In this document: piece by piece, positions 26,965-33,993 of the stretch
Layout of the letters: every line of letters starts with the position of its first letter
Numbering within the stretch: position 1 is the stretch's first letter
Assembly (NCBI GenBank): GCA_009773355.1
Contig: WRPG01000062.1
Span: forward strand, 1-50,861
Reading direction: 5' to 3'
Length of the DNA stretch: 50,861 bases
Source: Limisphaerales bacterium
Lineage (GTDB): Bacteria; Verrucomicrobiota; Verrucomicrobiia; Limisphaerales; SXTU01
Program-made: the position numbers and the translations under genes
The notes under the pieces: model-generated
What the model was told of the DNA's origin: nothing
The model's input: the letters and a program-made list of their open reading frames with translations, nothing else
Database searches by the model: none

Positions 26965-27474
26965 ATGCCGCCCCCGGACCTCGCCCGCCTCTACGACGAG
27001 CACGCGTCGGCGCTCTTCGCCTTCGCGCTGAACGTCACGCGGCACGAGGCCGACACGCGGGACGTGCTGCAAGAAGTCTTCCGCAAGCTCGCCGCCCGGC
27101 CCGAACTGCTCCGCGCCGTCCGTGACGAACGCGGCTTCCTGCTCCGCCTCGCGCACCACGCGGCCATTGACCAGATGCGCCGGCGCGGCACGCGCGAGCG
27201 CAACCACGAGCAGTTCGCCACCGAGTCCATCGCGCTCTTCGCCCTGACCGCCGACCCGGACGAAGCTGCCTTCCGCCGCGAGCTGGCCGAGGCAATGGGC
27301 GAACTGCCCGTGGAGCAACGCACTGTCGTCCACTTGAAACTCTGGGAAGGCCTGACCTTCGAGCAGATCGCCGCCGCGCTGGACATCCCGCTCAACACCG
27401 CTGCCAGCCGCCACCGCTACGGACTAGACAAACTCCGCGCCCGCCTGCGTCCCCTCTACGACGAAATCAAATGA
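26965..27474 (+). CDS. ECF-type RNA polymerase sigma factor
   Basis: The protein has 169 residues from ATG 26965. Region 2 is visible as LARLYDEHASALFAFALNVT followed by EADTRDVLQEVFRKLAARPE and ERGFLLRLAHHAAIDQMRRR; region 4 is LPVEQRTVVHLKLWEGLTFE followed by QIAAALDIPLNTAASRHRYG, a helix-turn-helix for the -35 element. No region 3 lies between, as in ECF sigma factors. Short extracytoplasmic-function sigma factors direct polymerase to stress or envelope genes and are usually held by a membrane anti-sigma factor. The following gene encodes a single-membrane-segment protein that could be this partner. The two are separated by 163 bases that contain a palindromic repeat. Confidence 0.92.
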   Translation: MPPPDLARLYDEHASALFAFALNVTRHEADTRDVLQEVFRKLAARPELLRAVRDERGFLLRLAHHAAIDQMRRRGTRERNHEQFATESIALFALTADPDEAAFRRELAEAMGELPVEQRTVVHLKLWEGLTFEQIAAALDIPLNTAASRHRYGLDKLRARLRPLYDEIK

Positions 27475-27489
27475 AGGCACTGAAGCAAA

Positions 27490-27588
27490 CGCTCAACGTC
27501 CAACACTCAACGTCCAACGCCCAGAGCCGCACCCGGACGCCCTTCGCCCCCGTTGAATGTTGGAAGTTGAGCGTTGGACGTTGGACGT
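27490..27588. repeat. Imperfect palindromic caacgtccaac-type element
   Basis: The left arm (27490-27520) contains ctcaacgtccaacactcaac; the right arm (27551-27588) carries matching gttgagcgttggacgttgga. The arms pair over about 25 bases with some mismatches. It lies between the ECF sigma gene and the next gene. Similar words are, from memory, frequent in Verrucomicrobiota genomes. Confidence 0.75.
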
Positions 27589-27637
27589 CTCCCCCTTCCT
27601 TCTCTGTGTCCTCTGCACCCTTTCGCGGCCCACTCCC

Positions 27638-28117
27638 ATGAACCCCGACCCCTTCGAGCACCGCCTCTCCCGCCAACCCCTCCGCCCCGTCCCCGCCGAG
27701 TGGCGCGCGGAAGTGCTCGCCCGTGCCGGCGACTTGCAGTCGCCGTCTGTGGCTTCGACAACGGCCCTCGACGGCGGTTGCAAACCGCCGGCACGGCCCT
27801 CGGCCCCATCTCCTATCTCCCAACTCCCATCTCCCGCGCCCTGGTGGCACGAATGGCTCTGGCCCTGCCCGCAAGCCTGGGCCAGCCTCGCCGCTGTGTG
27901 GGTGCTTGCGCTGTTTTTTCATGCCACCGCGCCGGATGTCGCACCGCCTGCAGCCCGTGTCGCAGTGCAGGCCACTCCACAGCAACTGCTCGCGCTCCTC
28001 AGGACAGGAACTTCGCTCCAAACGGAGCACTCGGAGGTCAAGCTGCAGCCCGCGAACCTCCCGCCTGACAAGCCCAAACCCCGGAGCGAACGTCGCTCAT
28101 CGACGAACGTCGCCTGA
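27638..28117 (+). CDS. Putative anti-sigma or sigma-associated membrane protein
   Basis: The protein has 159 residues from ATG 27638. It begins FEHRLSRQPLRPVPAEWRAE, a start I have seen beside ECF sigma genes in Verrucomicrobiota, then has a low-complexity stretch, a single membrane segment (AWASLAAVWVLALFFHA) and an unstructured C-terminus. The placement after the sigma gene and the cytoplasmic-helix/membrane layout suggest an anti-sigma role, but no zinc-binding HxxxCxxC motif is seen. Residues of about 29-52 are encoded by a nested palindromic repeat inserted in frame. The stop is 3 bases before the next ATG, so the two genes are translationally close. Confidence 0.65.
   Translation: MNPDPFEHRLSRQPLRPVPAEWRAEVLARAGDLQSPSVASTTALDGGCKPPARPSAPSPISQLPSPAPWWHEWLWPCPQAWASLAAVWVLALFFHATAPDVAPPAARVAVQATPQQLLALLRTGTSLQTEHSEVKLQPANLPPDKPKPRSERRSSTNVA
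27723..27794. repeat. Nested palindromic element, copy inside the putative anti-sigma gene
   Basis: The arms gtgccggcgacttgcagtcg (27723 on) and the region ending aaaccgccggcac (to 27794) are inverted repeats of 25 bases with compensated differences. Each arm is itself a hairpin: ggcgact/agtcgcc in the left, ggcggtt/aaccgcc in the right. Related copies are at 31099-31194 and 46050-46155. Confidence 0.85.
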
Positions 28118-28120
28118 CAC

Positions 28121-29893
28121 ATGAACACGCCGCTACCCAACCCCTCGCGCCGGCGGATCATCTACTCCGTGGTCATCCTTCTGGCCGCCGCTGGAACTAG
28201 CGGCATCCTGCTTCGCACCTTATTTTACGGCTCGCCCCGCAGCGTGCCTCACCCTTTGGAGAATCTTCTTCCGCTTGCGTTCGCTTTGGCCGTCGCTCTG
28301 TTTGTTGCGGTCGTCGGATTTTGGCCGTGGCTCACGCAATGGATTCGGCAACGGATTTTCCAGCGCAAGACGGGACGCGCGTTGCTATGGGCCACCGTCG
28401 CACTGGCCTCACTTGTGGTCCTCTTCTACACCGAGGAGCGCTGGCGCGGCAGTCGCGCCCTGACGAAGCTCCGATCCGAGGCTACAGCGCGGGGCGAAAA
28501 GCTAGACCTTGCTTCACTGGCACCGCCGCCGGTGCCCGAGGACCAGAACTTCGCTATGACGCCTTTACTGGCATGGCTCAACGATTACGAGTTTTCGACG
28601 AACCGTTTTTGGGATGGCATCCGCGTCCGGGATTCAGCGGCTGAACAACGTGCGAAGGCCATGCAAATCCCCCGCTTCAACTTCAAACATGATGCGCTTG
28701 CTGGTTGGCAGTCTGGTCAACGAACTGACCTCGTGGCCTTGCGGGACTACTACGCGAAAATCTCGCACGTCTTCCCCAACGCTTCTACCACCTCCAATCC
28801 CGCAGCGGACCTGCTGGTGATGCTGGAAAAGTTTGCAGCCGAGCTCGCCGAGCTACACCGGGCGATGGACCGGCCACACACGCGCTTCGCGTGGCACTAC
28901 GGGGACGGATTTTTCGCGCAGCTCGGTCCGGATAGATGTGGTCAGGTTCTGCGCGACATCTCGCACATTGTGCGACTCCATGCATTGGCGGAGATTGCAG
29001 CCGGACGCGGTGACGCAGCGATTGCGGACACGCTGCTGTTGCTTCGGCTCGCGGATGCGCAGCGCGGCGAGCCTTTCATGCTGGGATCTCAACACCGCCG
29101 GCTTGCGCTGCTTCAAGTCCCGCTCCAGGTCATTTGGGAAGGGCTGACCGCTCGCGTTTGGACTGATCCCCAAATCGCCGCAATCCAGGCCGAACTGAGC
29201 CGCGTTGACCTTATTTCTGAATGGCAGAATGCGACTCGTGGTGAGGCGATTGTGATGACGCAACTCCTTCAGTTCTTCTCCTCCTTGAAGTTGACAACCG
29301 TCTCCTCATCGCCCGAAGCGCCGGGGAACCGCGCCGGAGAGAAGTTTCTTTTTGCGCTCATCTCCACCGCTTACCCAAGCGGTTGGAGCTACCAAAGCCA
29401 GGTGGCGTGCCACCGGTGGTTTGAACTCGCGGCTCCGCCGGCGGGAGACAACGAGCGGCGGCGTCTCTTCATCGAGCCTGTGTATCGTCCGGATTGGAAC
29501 TTCCGGAGTATGCCGTTCGACCCGGTCTTCCGCACGTTCATCGTGCCCAAGCTGGAGGAACTTGGACGCGATGCCTCGCTTGAGTTTCCCTACACGCAGA
29601 TGGCTGTGAACCAAGCCGTGCTCGCGTGCGCGATCGAGCGACATCGGCTGGCGACTGGGTCTTTCCCGGAGACGCTCGACTCGCTTGTGCCACGCTTTCT
29701 TACGGTGGTGCCGCGCGACCTCAACGCACAACGACTCAAATACCGCCGCACTGAGAGTGGGCAGTTCGTCCTTTACTCTACCGGCTGGAACGGAAAGGAC
29801 GACGGCGGCAGACACGAACCGCCGAAGCATAGCTTTGCCTACGCTGTGGTTGGCGAGGATGACTGGGCTTGGCCCTACCCGCAGCCCAAGTAG
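28121..29893 (+). CDS. Hypothetical membrane-anchored protein, 590 residues
   Basis: The protein starts at ATG 28121, 3 bases after the preceding stop, so it is probably co-translated with the putative anti-sigma gene. Three hydrophobic segments stand at the N-terminus (about residues 13-33, 47-68 and 87-103), followed by a long soluble part, mostly helical, with pieces such as LAPPPVPEDQNFAMTPLLAW and QMAVNQAVLACAIERHRLAT followed by GSFPETLDSLVPRFL. The last part (ACAIERHRLATGSFPETLDS) resembles the end of type II secretion pseudopilin-like domains common in PVC proteins. No enzyme motif is recognised. GC is lower than in neighbouring genes. Its stop codon, tag, is supplied by the downstream dispersed repeat, which starts inside the final codons. 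Confidence 0.8.
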   Translation: MNTPLPNPSRRRIIYSVVILLAAAGTSGILLRTLFYGSPRSVPHPLENLLPLAFALAVALFVAVVGFWPWLTQWIRQRIFQRKTGRALLWATVALASLVVLFYTEERWRGSRALTKLRSEATARGEKLDLASLAPPPVPEDQNFAMTPLLAWLNDYEFSTNRFWDGIRVRDSAAEQRAKAMQIPRFNFKHDALAGWQSGQRTDLVALRDYYAKISHVFPNASTTSNPAADLLVMLEKFAAELAELHRAMDRPHTRFAWHYGDGFFAQLGPDRCGQVLRDISHIVRLHALAEIAAGRGDAAIADTLLLLRLADAQRGEPFMLGSQHRRLALLQVPLQVIWEGLTARVWTDPQIAAIQAELSRVDLISEWQNATRGEAIVMTQLLQFFSSLKLTTVSSSPEAPGNRAGEKFLFALISTAYPSGWSYQSQVACHRWFELAAPPAGDNERRRLFIEPVYRPDWNFRSMPFDPVFRTFIVPKLEELGRDASLEFPYTQMAVNQAVLACAIERHRLATGSFPETLDSLVPRFLTVVPRDLNAQRLKYRRTESGQFVLYSTGWNGKDDGGRHEPPKHSFAYAVVGEDDWAWPYPQPK

Positions 29894-29983
29894 GTCAGCG
29901 CTTCCAGCCTGACCTTCCATTTCAAGAACCCGCTCAAGCGGAATCTGAAGTCAGAGGGACAGGCGAGACGCGCTGTCCTACTT
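29888..29983. repeat. 97-bp-type dispersed repeat, copy 2
   Basis: Same family and orientation as 26819-26915 (aagtaggtcagcgcttccag at the left, cgcgctgtcctactt at the right). It overlaps the last codons and supplies the tag stop of the upstream gene. Confidence 0.9.
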
Positions 29984-30082
29984 GTTCTGCCTGCAATCGC
30001 TTCACCGCAATTGCTTCGCTCAACATACGCCGCAGAAACTTCGATTCACGGTCCCGGCGTGCGCGCGTTCATCTTCGCGCGC

Positions 30083-30985
30083 ATGAAAACAAATCCGTCG
30101 GCACAAACCTCTTCGTCCTCCCGTCTTCACTTGCCGCTGGCCGCGCTGCTGGCTGTCGCGCTGTTTGCCGCCGGCTGTCATGTGCTGGACCACGGCAACT
30201 CCCGGAAGCGGCACAACTCCAGCCTCGTGGACTATCTCTACCCGCGCGGCAACCACGACCGTCCGACAAAACCGGCGGTGCCCACGCTCACGTTGCCGCT
30301 GAAGGTCGGCATCGCGTGGGTGCCGGAGGCCACCGGCAGCAAGGACCAGTATCGTCCGCGCGACCCCGTGCTCACCGAGGCGCGCCGGAAGGAACTGGCC
30401 GAGGCCGTCATCCCGCATTTCAAGAAGTATCCCTTCATCAGCTCCATCCAGACCATTCCCACCGCCTATCTGACACCAGGCGGCGGATTCGAAAACCTGG
30501 ACCAGCTCCGCGCGTTGCTCGGCGTGGATGTGATTGCGCTGTTGTCATTCGACCAGTTGCAGACCTCGGAGAGCACCGAGCTGTCGGTGCTCTACTGGAC
30601 CATCGTGGGCGCCTACATCATCCCTGCCGAGGCGAACCGCACGCACACGATGGTGGACGCGGCGGTGTTCGACATCGCCAGCCGGCAGCTCCTCTTCCGC
30701 GCGCCGGGCACGAGCAAGTCCGAGGGGCTCGCCACGCCAGTGCGCACCGATGACCGGCTGCGGGTGAAGAGCGACCAAGGGTTCTCGAAGGCCGCGACGA
30801 ACATGGTGGCGAATCTGAAAATGGAACTCGCCGCGTTTCAGCAGCGCATCAAGGAGCGGCCCGAAACCGCGCGCATCGTCCGCTCGCCCGGCTACACGGG
30901 TGGCGGGGCGTTCGGGTGGGAACACGCCGGGTTGCTGGGCGGCATGGTGCTGCTGGGGATGCTGCTGCAACGGCGACGCGAATGA
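30083..30985 (+). CDS. Rhombotarget-type lipoprotein with GlyGly-CTERM tail
   Basis: The protein has 300 residues from ATG 30083. The N-terminus has a lipoprotein signal (LAALLAVALFAAGC, lipidated Cys near residue 33). The middle contains LKVGIAWVPEATGSKDQYRP, PHFKKYPFISSIQTIPTAYL and ALLGVDVIALLSFDQLQTSE, a mixed alpha/beta domain typical of rhombotarget lipoproteins. The C-terminus is a GlyGly-CTERM-like signal: YTGGGAFGWEHAGLLGGMVL, a hydrophobic segment, then RRRE. Such tails are cleaved by the rhomboid protease rhombosortase, which is encoded by the next gene, 65 bases downstream. Being both lipidated at the N-terminus and tagged at the C-terminus, it may be processed at both ends. The biological role of the family is not known. 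Confidence 0.85.
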   Translation: MKTNPSAQTSSSSRLHLPLAALLAVALFAAGCHVLDHGNSRKRHNSSLVDYLYPRGNHDRPTKPAVPTLTLPLKVGIAWVPEATGSKDQYRPRDPVLTEARRKELAEAVIPHFKKYPFISSIQTIPTAYLTPGGGFENLDQLRALLGVDVIALLSFDQLQTSESTELSVLYWTIVGAYIIPAEANRTHTMVDAAVFDIASRQLLFRAPGTSKSEGLATPVRTDDRLRVKSDQGFSKAATNMVANLKMELAAFQQRIKERPETARIVRSPGYTGGGAFGWEHAGLLGGMVLLGMLLQRRRE

Positions 30986-31050
30986 GAGCCGGCCGCATCG
31001 GCGAAGTGGGAGCGCGAGGCTGAACCACTAACCCGCACTGACCCGCACTA

Positions 31051-31830
31051 ATGGAAACCCACTTTGAGCAAACCAACGCAGCGCGCAGCGTTGCGGCCGT
31101 GCCGGCGGCTTGCAGCCGCCGTCCGGGGCAGGCGGAAGTTCGAGCGCGCGCTGACTTGCTCATGCGCAACGCGGCGGCTGCAAGCCGCCGGCACAGGTTC
31201 GCGTGGTTGCTCGCACTGGCGGTGCTGGCGACATTCTCGCCGGGTTTCCATGTGGGATTCGTATTGGACCGCGAGGCGCTCGCCGCAGGCGAAGTGTGGC
31301 GGCTGTGGACGGGGCATCTCGCGCACTTCTCCCTGAGTCATTTGCTGGCGGACACGGCGGTCTTCGCGCTGCTGGCTGTGGCGTTGCGGCGGGCTGGGGA
31401 GTGCTCACTTGGACGCGTGCTGTTCCTCGGTGCGGTGGTGTTGAGCGGAAGTTTGCTCCTTTGCGATGTCTGGCTCTCGCGCTTCGGCGGACTCTCCGGG
31501 CTGAACGCACTCCTGCTGGGCCGGCTCGCGGTGCGATGGTTTCAGGCGGGCGGACGGCTGCGGGTGCTCGGACTGGTGCTGCTCGCGATCGCGGCCGGGA
31601 AGTTCACGCTCGACTCCGTCGGATTGGGCGGGACGGGAGTTGAGTTTGGTTCCATCACCGTGGTGCCGAGCCACTTGAGCCACTGGCTCGGATTGTTCTG
31701 GGGATTGGTTTTGCCCGTGACCACTCAGGCGAAGAAAACCTTCTCCGCCGTGCGGCGGAGCATCCAGTCGCGGTCGCGGGCCGAGAGGAAGTCGAGGCGG
31801 TCGCGGATGAGCGCGACGGAGTCGGCGTAG
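31051..31830 (+). CDS. rrtA: Rhombosortase-type rhomboid intramembrane protease
   Basis: The protein has 259 residues from ATG 31051; another in-frame ATG at 31162 is possible. The rhomboid core is clear: VWRLWTGHLAHFSLSHLLAD (residues 82-101), the catalytic GLSG with Ser149 (FGGLSGLNALLLG), and the His of VPSHLSHWLG (208 or 211), each in a predicted membrane segment. Rhombosortases cut GlyGly-CTERM tails, and a rhombotarget lipoprotein is encoded just upstream. Residues of about 17-48 are encoded by a nested palindromic repeat, so the true N-terminus is uncertain. After the last membrane helix a basic tail of about 35 residues runs antisense into the end of the convergent amidohydrolase gene (106 bases of overlap). 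Confidence 0.85.
   Translation: METHFEQTNAARSVAAVPAACSRRPGQAEVRARADLLMRNAAAASRRHRFAWLLALAVLATFSPGFHVGFVLDREALAAGEVWRLWTGHLAHFSLSHLLADTAVFALLAVALRRAGECSLGRVLFLGAVVLSGSLLLCDVWLSRFGGLSGLNALLLGRLAVRWFQAGGRLRVLGLVLLAIAAGKFTLDSVGLGGTGVEFGSITVVPSHLSHWLGLFWGLVLPVTTQAKKTFSAVRRSIQSRSRAERKSRRSRMSATESA
31099..31194. repeat. Nested palindromic element, copy at the rhombosortase N-terminus
   Basis: The arms 31099-31121 (gtgccggcggcttgcagccg on) and 31172-31194 (ending aagccgccggcac) are perfect inverted repeats of 23 bases. Each arm is itself a hairpin. Same family as 27723-27794 and 46050-46155. Confidence 0.9.
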
Positions 31831-32666
31831 GTGTGGCCGCGCTGGACTTGGTAGGGACAGTCGGTGGCCCACATGAGGCGTTGCGGGCCGAAGGTGTCGC
31901 GGAGGCGGCGGATCATCGGGCCGAAGTCGAGGTAGGGGGCGCGCTTCTGGCCGAACGCGTAGAAGGCCGAGGCCTTCACATGGACGTGCGGGAACTTCGC
32001 CAGCGCACAGAGGGCGGCGATGTCGGCCTCAAGGAATTCGCCGCTCACGCCGATGCGCGCGAAGTGGTCTATCACCACGCGGGTGCGCGGGAACTTCGCG
32101 CACATGGCCGCGATGCCAGGGAGCGCGTTGGGGCCGATGAGCGGGCAGAGGGCGAGGCCGTCGTCGCCGACGCACCTCCACATCTCGGTCATGCCGGGCG
32201 AGCCGAGCCAGGCGTCCACGGTTTGCGAGCCAGGGTTGATGCGGAAGCCGCGCACGCCCTGCTTCGCCAACGTGCGCATCGCGTCCTGCGGACGCGCGGC
32301 GGAGTCGTCCACGATGCCCACGCCGGCGAACACGCCGGGGAAGCGGCGCATGGCGTCGAGCATGTAGCGGTTGTCGAAGCGGTAGAAACTCATCTGGATG
32401 AGCACGACACGCGTGACGCCGTTGGGGCGCGCGAGGGCGAGCAGTTCTTCTGGCGTGAAGCTCGGCGGCTGCATGGCGGACTTCTGGAAGCCGGCGGCCA
32501 GCGGAAAGGCGTTGGTGTCCGGCGTCCAGACATGGACGTGCGCGTCAATAAAGCCTTGCTTCAAGGAAGCGTCCGGCGTCGCGCAGCCGGCCAGCGCGCC
32601 GGCGGTCAGGGCGGTGGAGGCGGCGAGGAACTCACGGCGGGACTGGAGGTGCGGCAGTTGTTTCAT
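31725..32666 (-). CDS. Exported amidohydrolase (TIM-barrel metal-dependent hydrolase)
   Basis: The protein has 313 residues from ATG 32666. The N-terminus combines a twin-arginine motif (SRREFLAAST) with a lipobox (AGALAGC), so it is probably exported by Tat and lipid-anchored. The amidohydrolase family 2 fold is marked by FIDAHVHVW, VVLIQMSFYRFDNRYMLDAM, VVIDHFARIGV, VHVKASAFYAF and RLMWATDCPY, which hold the metal-binding His and Asp residues. Members hydrolyse lactones or decarboxylate aromatic acids; the substrate here is unknown. It converges with the rhombosortase gene and its last 106 bases overlap that gene on the opposite strand. It is divergent from accA. Confidence 0.9.
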   Translation of the reverse strand: MKQLPHLQSRREFLAASTALTAGALAGCATPDASLKQGFIDAHVHVWTPDTNAFPLAAGFQKSAMQPPSFTPEELLALARPNGVTRVVLIQMSFYRFDNRYMLDAMRRFPGVFAGVGIVDDSAARPQDAMRTLAKQGVRGFRINPGSQTVDAWLGSPGMTEMWRCVGDDGLALCPLIGPNALPGIAAMCAKFPRTRVVIDHFARIGVSGEFLEADIAALCALAKFPHVHVKASAFYAFGQKRAPYLDFGPMIRRLRDTFGPQRLMWATDCPYQVQRGHTYADSVALIRDRLDFLSARDRDWMLRRTAEKVFFA

Positions 32667-32794
32667 GGCGGATGCCGGCAGGCTAGAAGCCGGGGCCGAA
32701 GGCTGTCAACGACGGCGGGTTGCTTTCGCAGGCGAGATCGCAGCGAGCCGGCTCGCGGGGACGCTCGCCCCACCAAGCGAGGCGGGAATTCGCG

Positions 32795-32823
32795 TTGCCA
32801 CCTTTTCGCCTGCTCCCTAAGCT
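32795..32823 (+). promoter_or_regulatory. Putative promoter for accA
   Basis: TTGCCA (32795-32800) and TAAGCT (32818-32823) are spaced by 17 bases, with the ATG only 9 bases after the -10 element, so the mRNA would be nearly leaderless. It was found by eye and is of low certainty. Confidence 0.35.
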
Positions 32824-32832
32824 CGCCAGCGC

Positions 32833-33834
32833 ATGAAACATCAGCTCGAGTTCGAGAAGCCCATCATCGAGTTGCAGCGCAAGCTCGACGAGTTGAAGAA
32901 GCACCCGGAGAAGCATTCCATCGGCATCAACCTCGACGAGGAGGTTCAGCAGATGGAGCGGAAGATGGAGGAGACGCGGCGGCAGATTTACCTGAACCTC
33001 ACGCCCTGGCAGCGGGTCATGCTCGCGCGGCATCCCAAGCGGCCTTACACGCTCGACTACTTCCGCACGGTCTTCACGGACTTCTCCGAGCTGCACGGCG
33101 ACCGGCTTTACTCCGATGACCGCGCGATGGTCGCGGGCTTCGCGAAGCTGGCGGGCCGACCGGTCATGGTCATCGGCACGCAGAAAGGCCGCGACACGAA
33201 GGAAAACATCCTGCGCAACTTCGGCTCCGCGCATCCCGAGGGCTACCGCAAGGCGCTCCGGCTCATGCGGCTGGCGGACAAGTTCAGCCTGCCCATCATC
33301 ACGCTGATTGACACGGCGGGCGCGTATCCCGGCATCGGCGCGGAGGAGCGGCACATTGCCGAGGCCATCGCGGTGAACCTGCGCGAGATGACGCTGCTGG
33401 AAGTGCCGGTGATCGCCGTGGTCATCGGCGAAGGCGGCTCCGGCGGCGCGCTGGGCATCGGCGTGGCGGACCGGGTTTTGATTTTGGAGAACTCGTATTA
33501 CTCGGTCATCAGCCCGGAGGGTTGCGCGGCGATTTTGTGGAAGGACCGCGCCGCCGCGTCCAAGGCCGCTGAGGCGCTCAAGATCACGGCGAAGGACTTG
33601 CTCGAACTTGGCCTCGTGGACGAAATCGTCCCCGAACCGCTCGGCGGCGCGCACAACGACCTGACCACGACCGCTGCGACCGTGCAGAAGCACCTGCTCA
33701 AGCACCTCGCCCAGCTCGACGCGCTCTCCACCAGCGAGCGGCTGCGCCAACGCTACGGGAAATACCGGCACTTCGGCCATTTCCACGAGACCGCACCGTT
33801 GGGCGGAACCACGCTTCAGACGCAACCGGCTTGA
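32833..33834 (+). CDS. accA: Acetyl-CoA carboxylase carboxyltransferase subunit alpha
   Basis: The protein has 333 residues from ATG 32833. It begins LEFEKPIIELQRKLDELKKH, the coiled N-terminus of AccA, and contains WQRVMLARHPKRPYTLDYFR, FTELHGDR-like FSELHGDRLYSDD, IGTQKGRDTKENILRNFGSA, LPIITLIDTAGAYPGIGAEE and VIGEGGSGGALGIGVADRVL with ENSYYSVISPEGCAAILW. With AccD it moves the carboxyl group from carboxybiotin to acetyl-CoA to make malonyl-CoA for fatty-acid synthesis. Length is standard. It is a single gene here, with accD elsewhere. A short inverted repeat (cgcaacc/ggttgcg) flanks the stop. Confidence 0.96.
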   Translation: MKHQLEFEKPIIELQRKLDELKKHPEKHSIGINLDEEVQQMERKMEETRRQIYLNLTPWQRVMLARHPKRPYTLDYFRTVFTDFSELHGDRLYSDDRAMVAGFAKLAGRPVMVIGTQKGRDTKENILRNFGSAHPEGYRKALRLMRLADKFSLPIITLIDTAGAYPGIGAEERHIAEAIAVNLREMTLLEVPVIAVVIGEGGSGGALGIGVADRVLILENSYYSVISPEGCAAILWKDRAAASKAAEALKITAKDLLELGLVDEIVPEPLGGAHNDLTTTAATVQKHLLKHLAQLDALSTSERLRQRYGKYRHFGHFHETAPLGGTTLQTQPA

Positions 33835-33993
33835 TTCAGGCGGGTTGCGTGACGGTTTGGCAAATCCAGGCACCCAGGACTTGTGCAATGCGCCGACCTC
33901 GTGCACTCTCCTCCCGTCGTGGCGTCAAGGACGCGACCGGTTAGAACCAATCCCCGTTCGCGGACGCTCACTGACAGACAGACTTTTTGAGAC

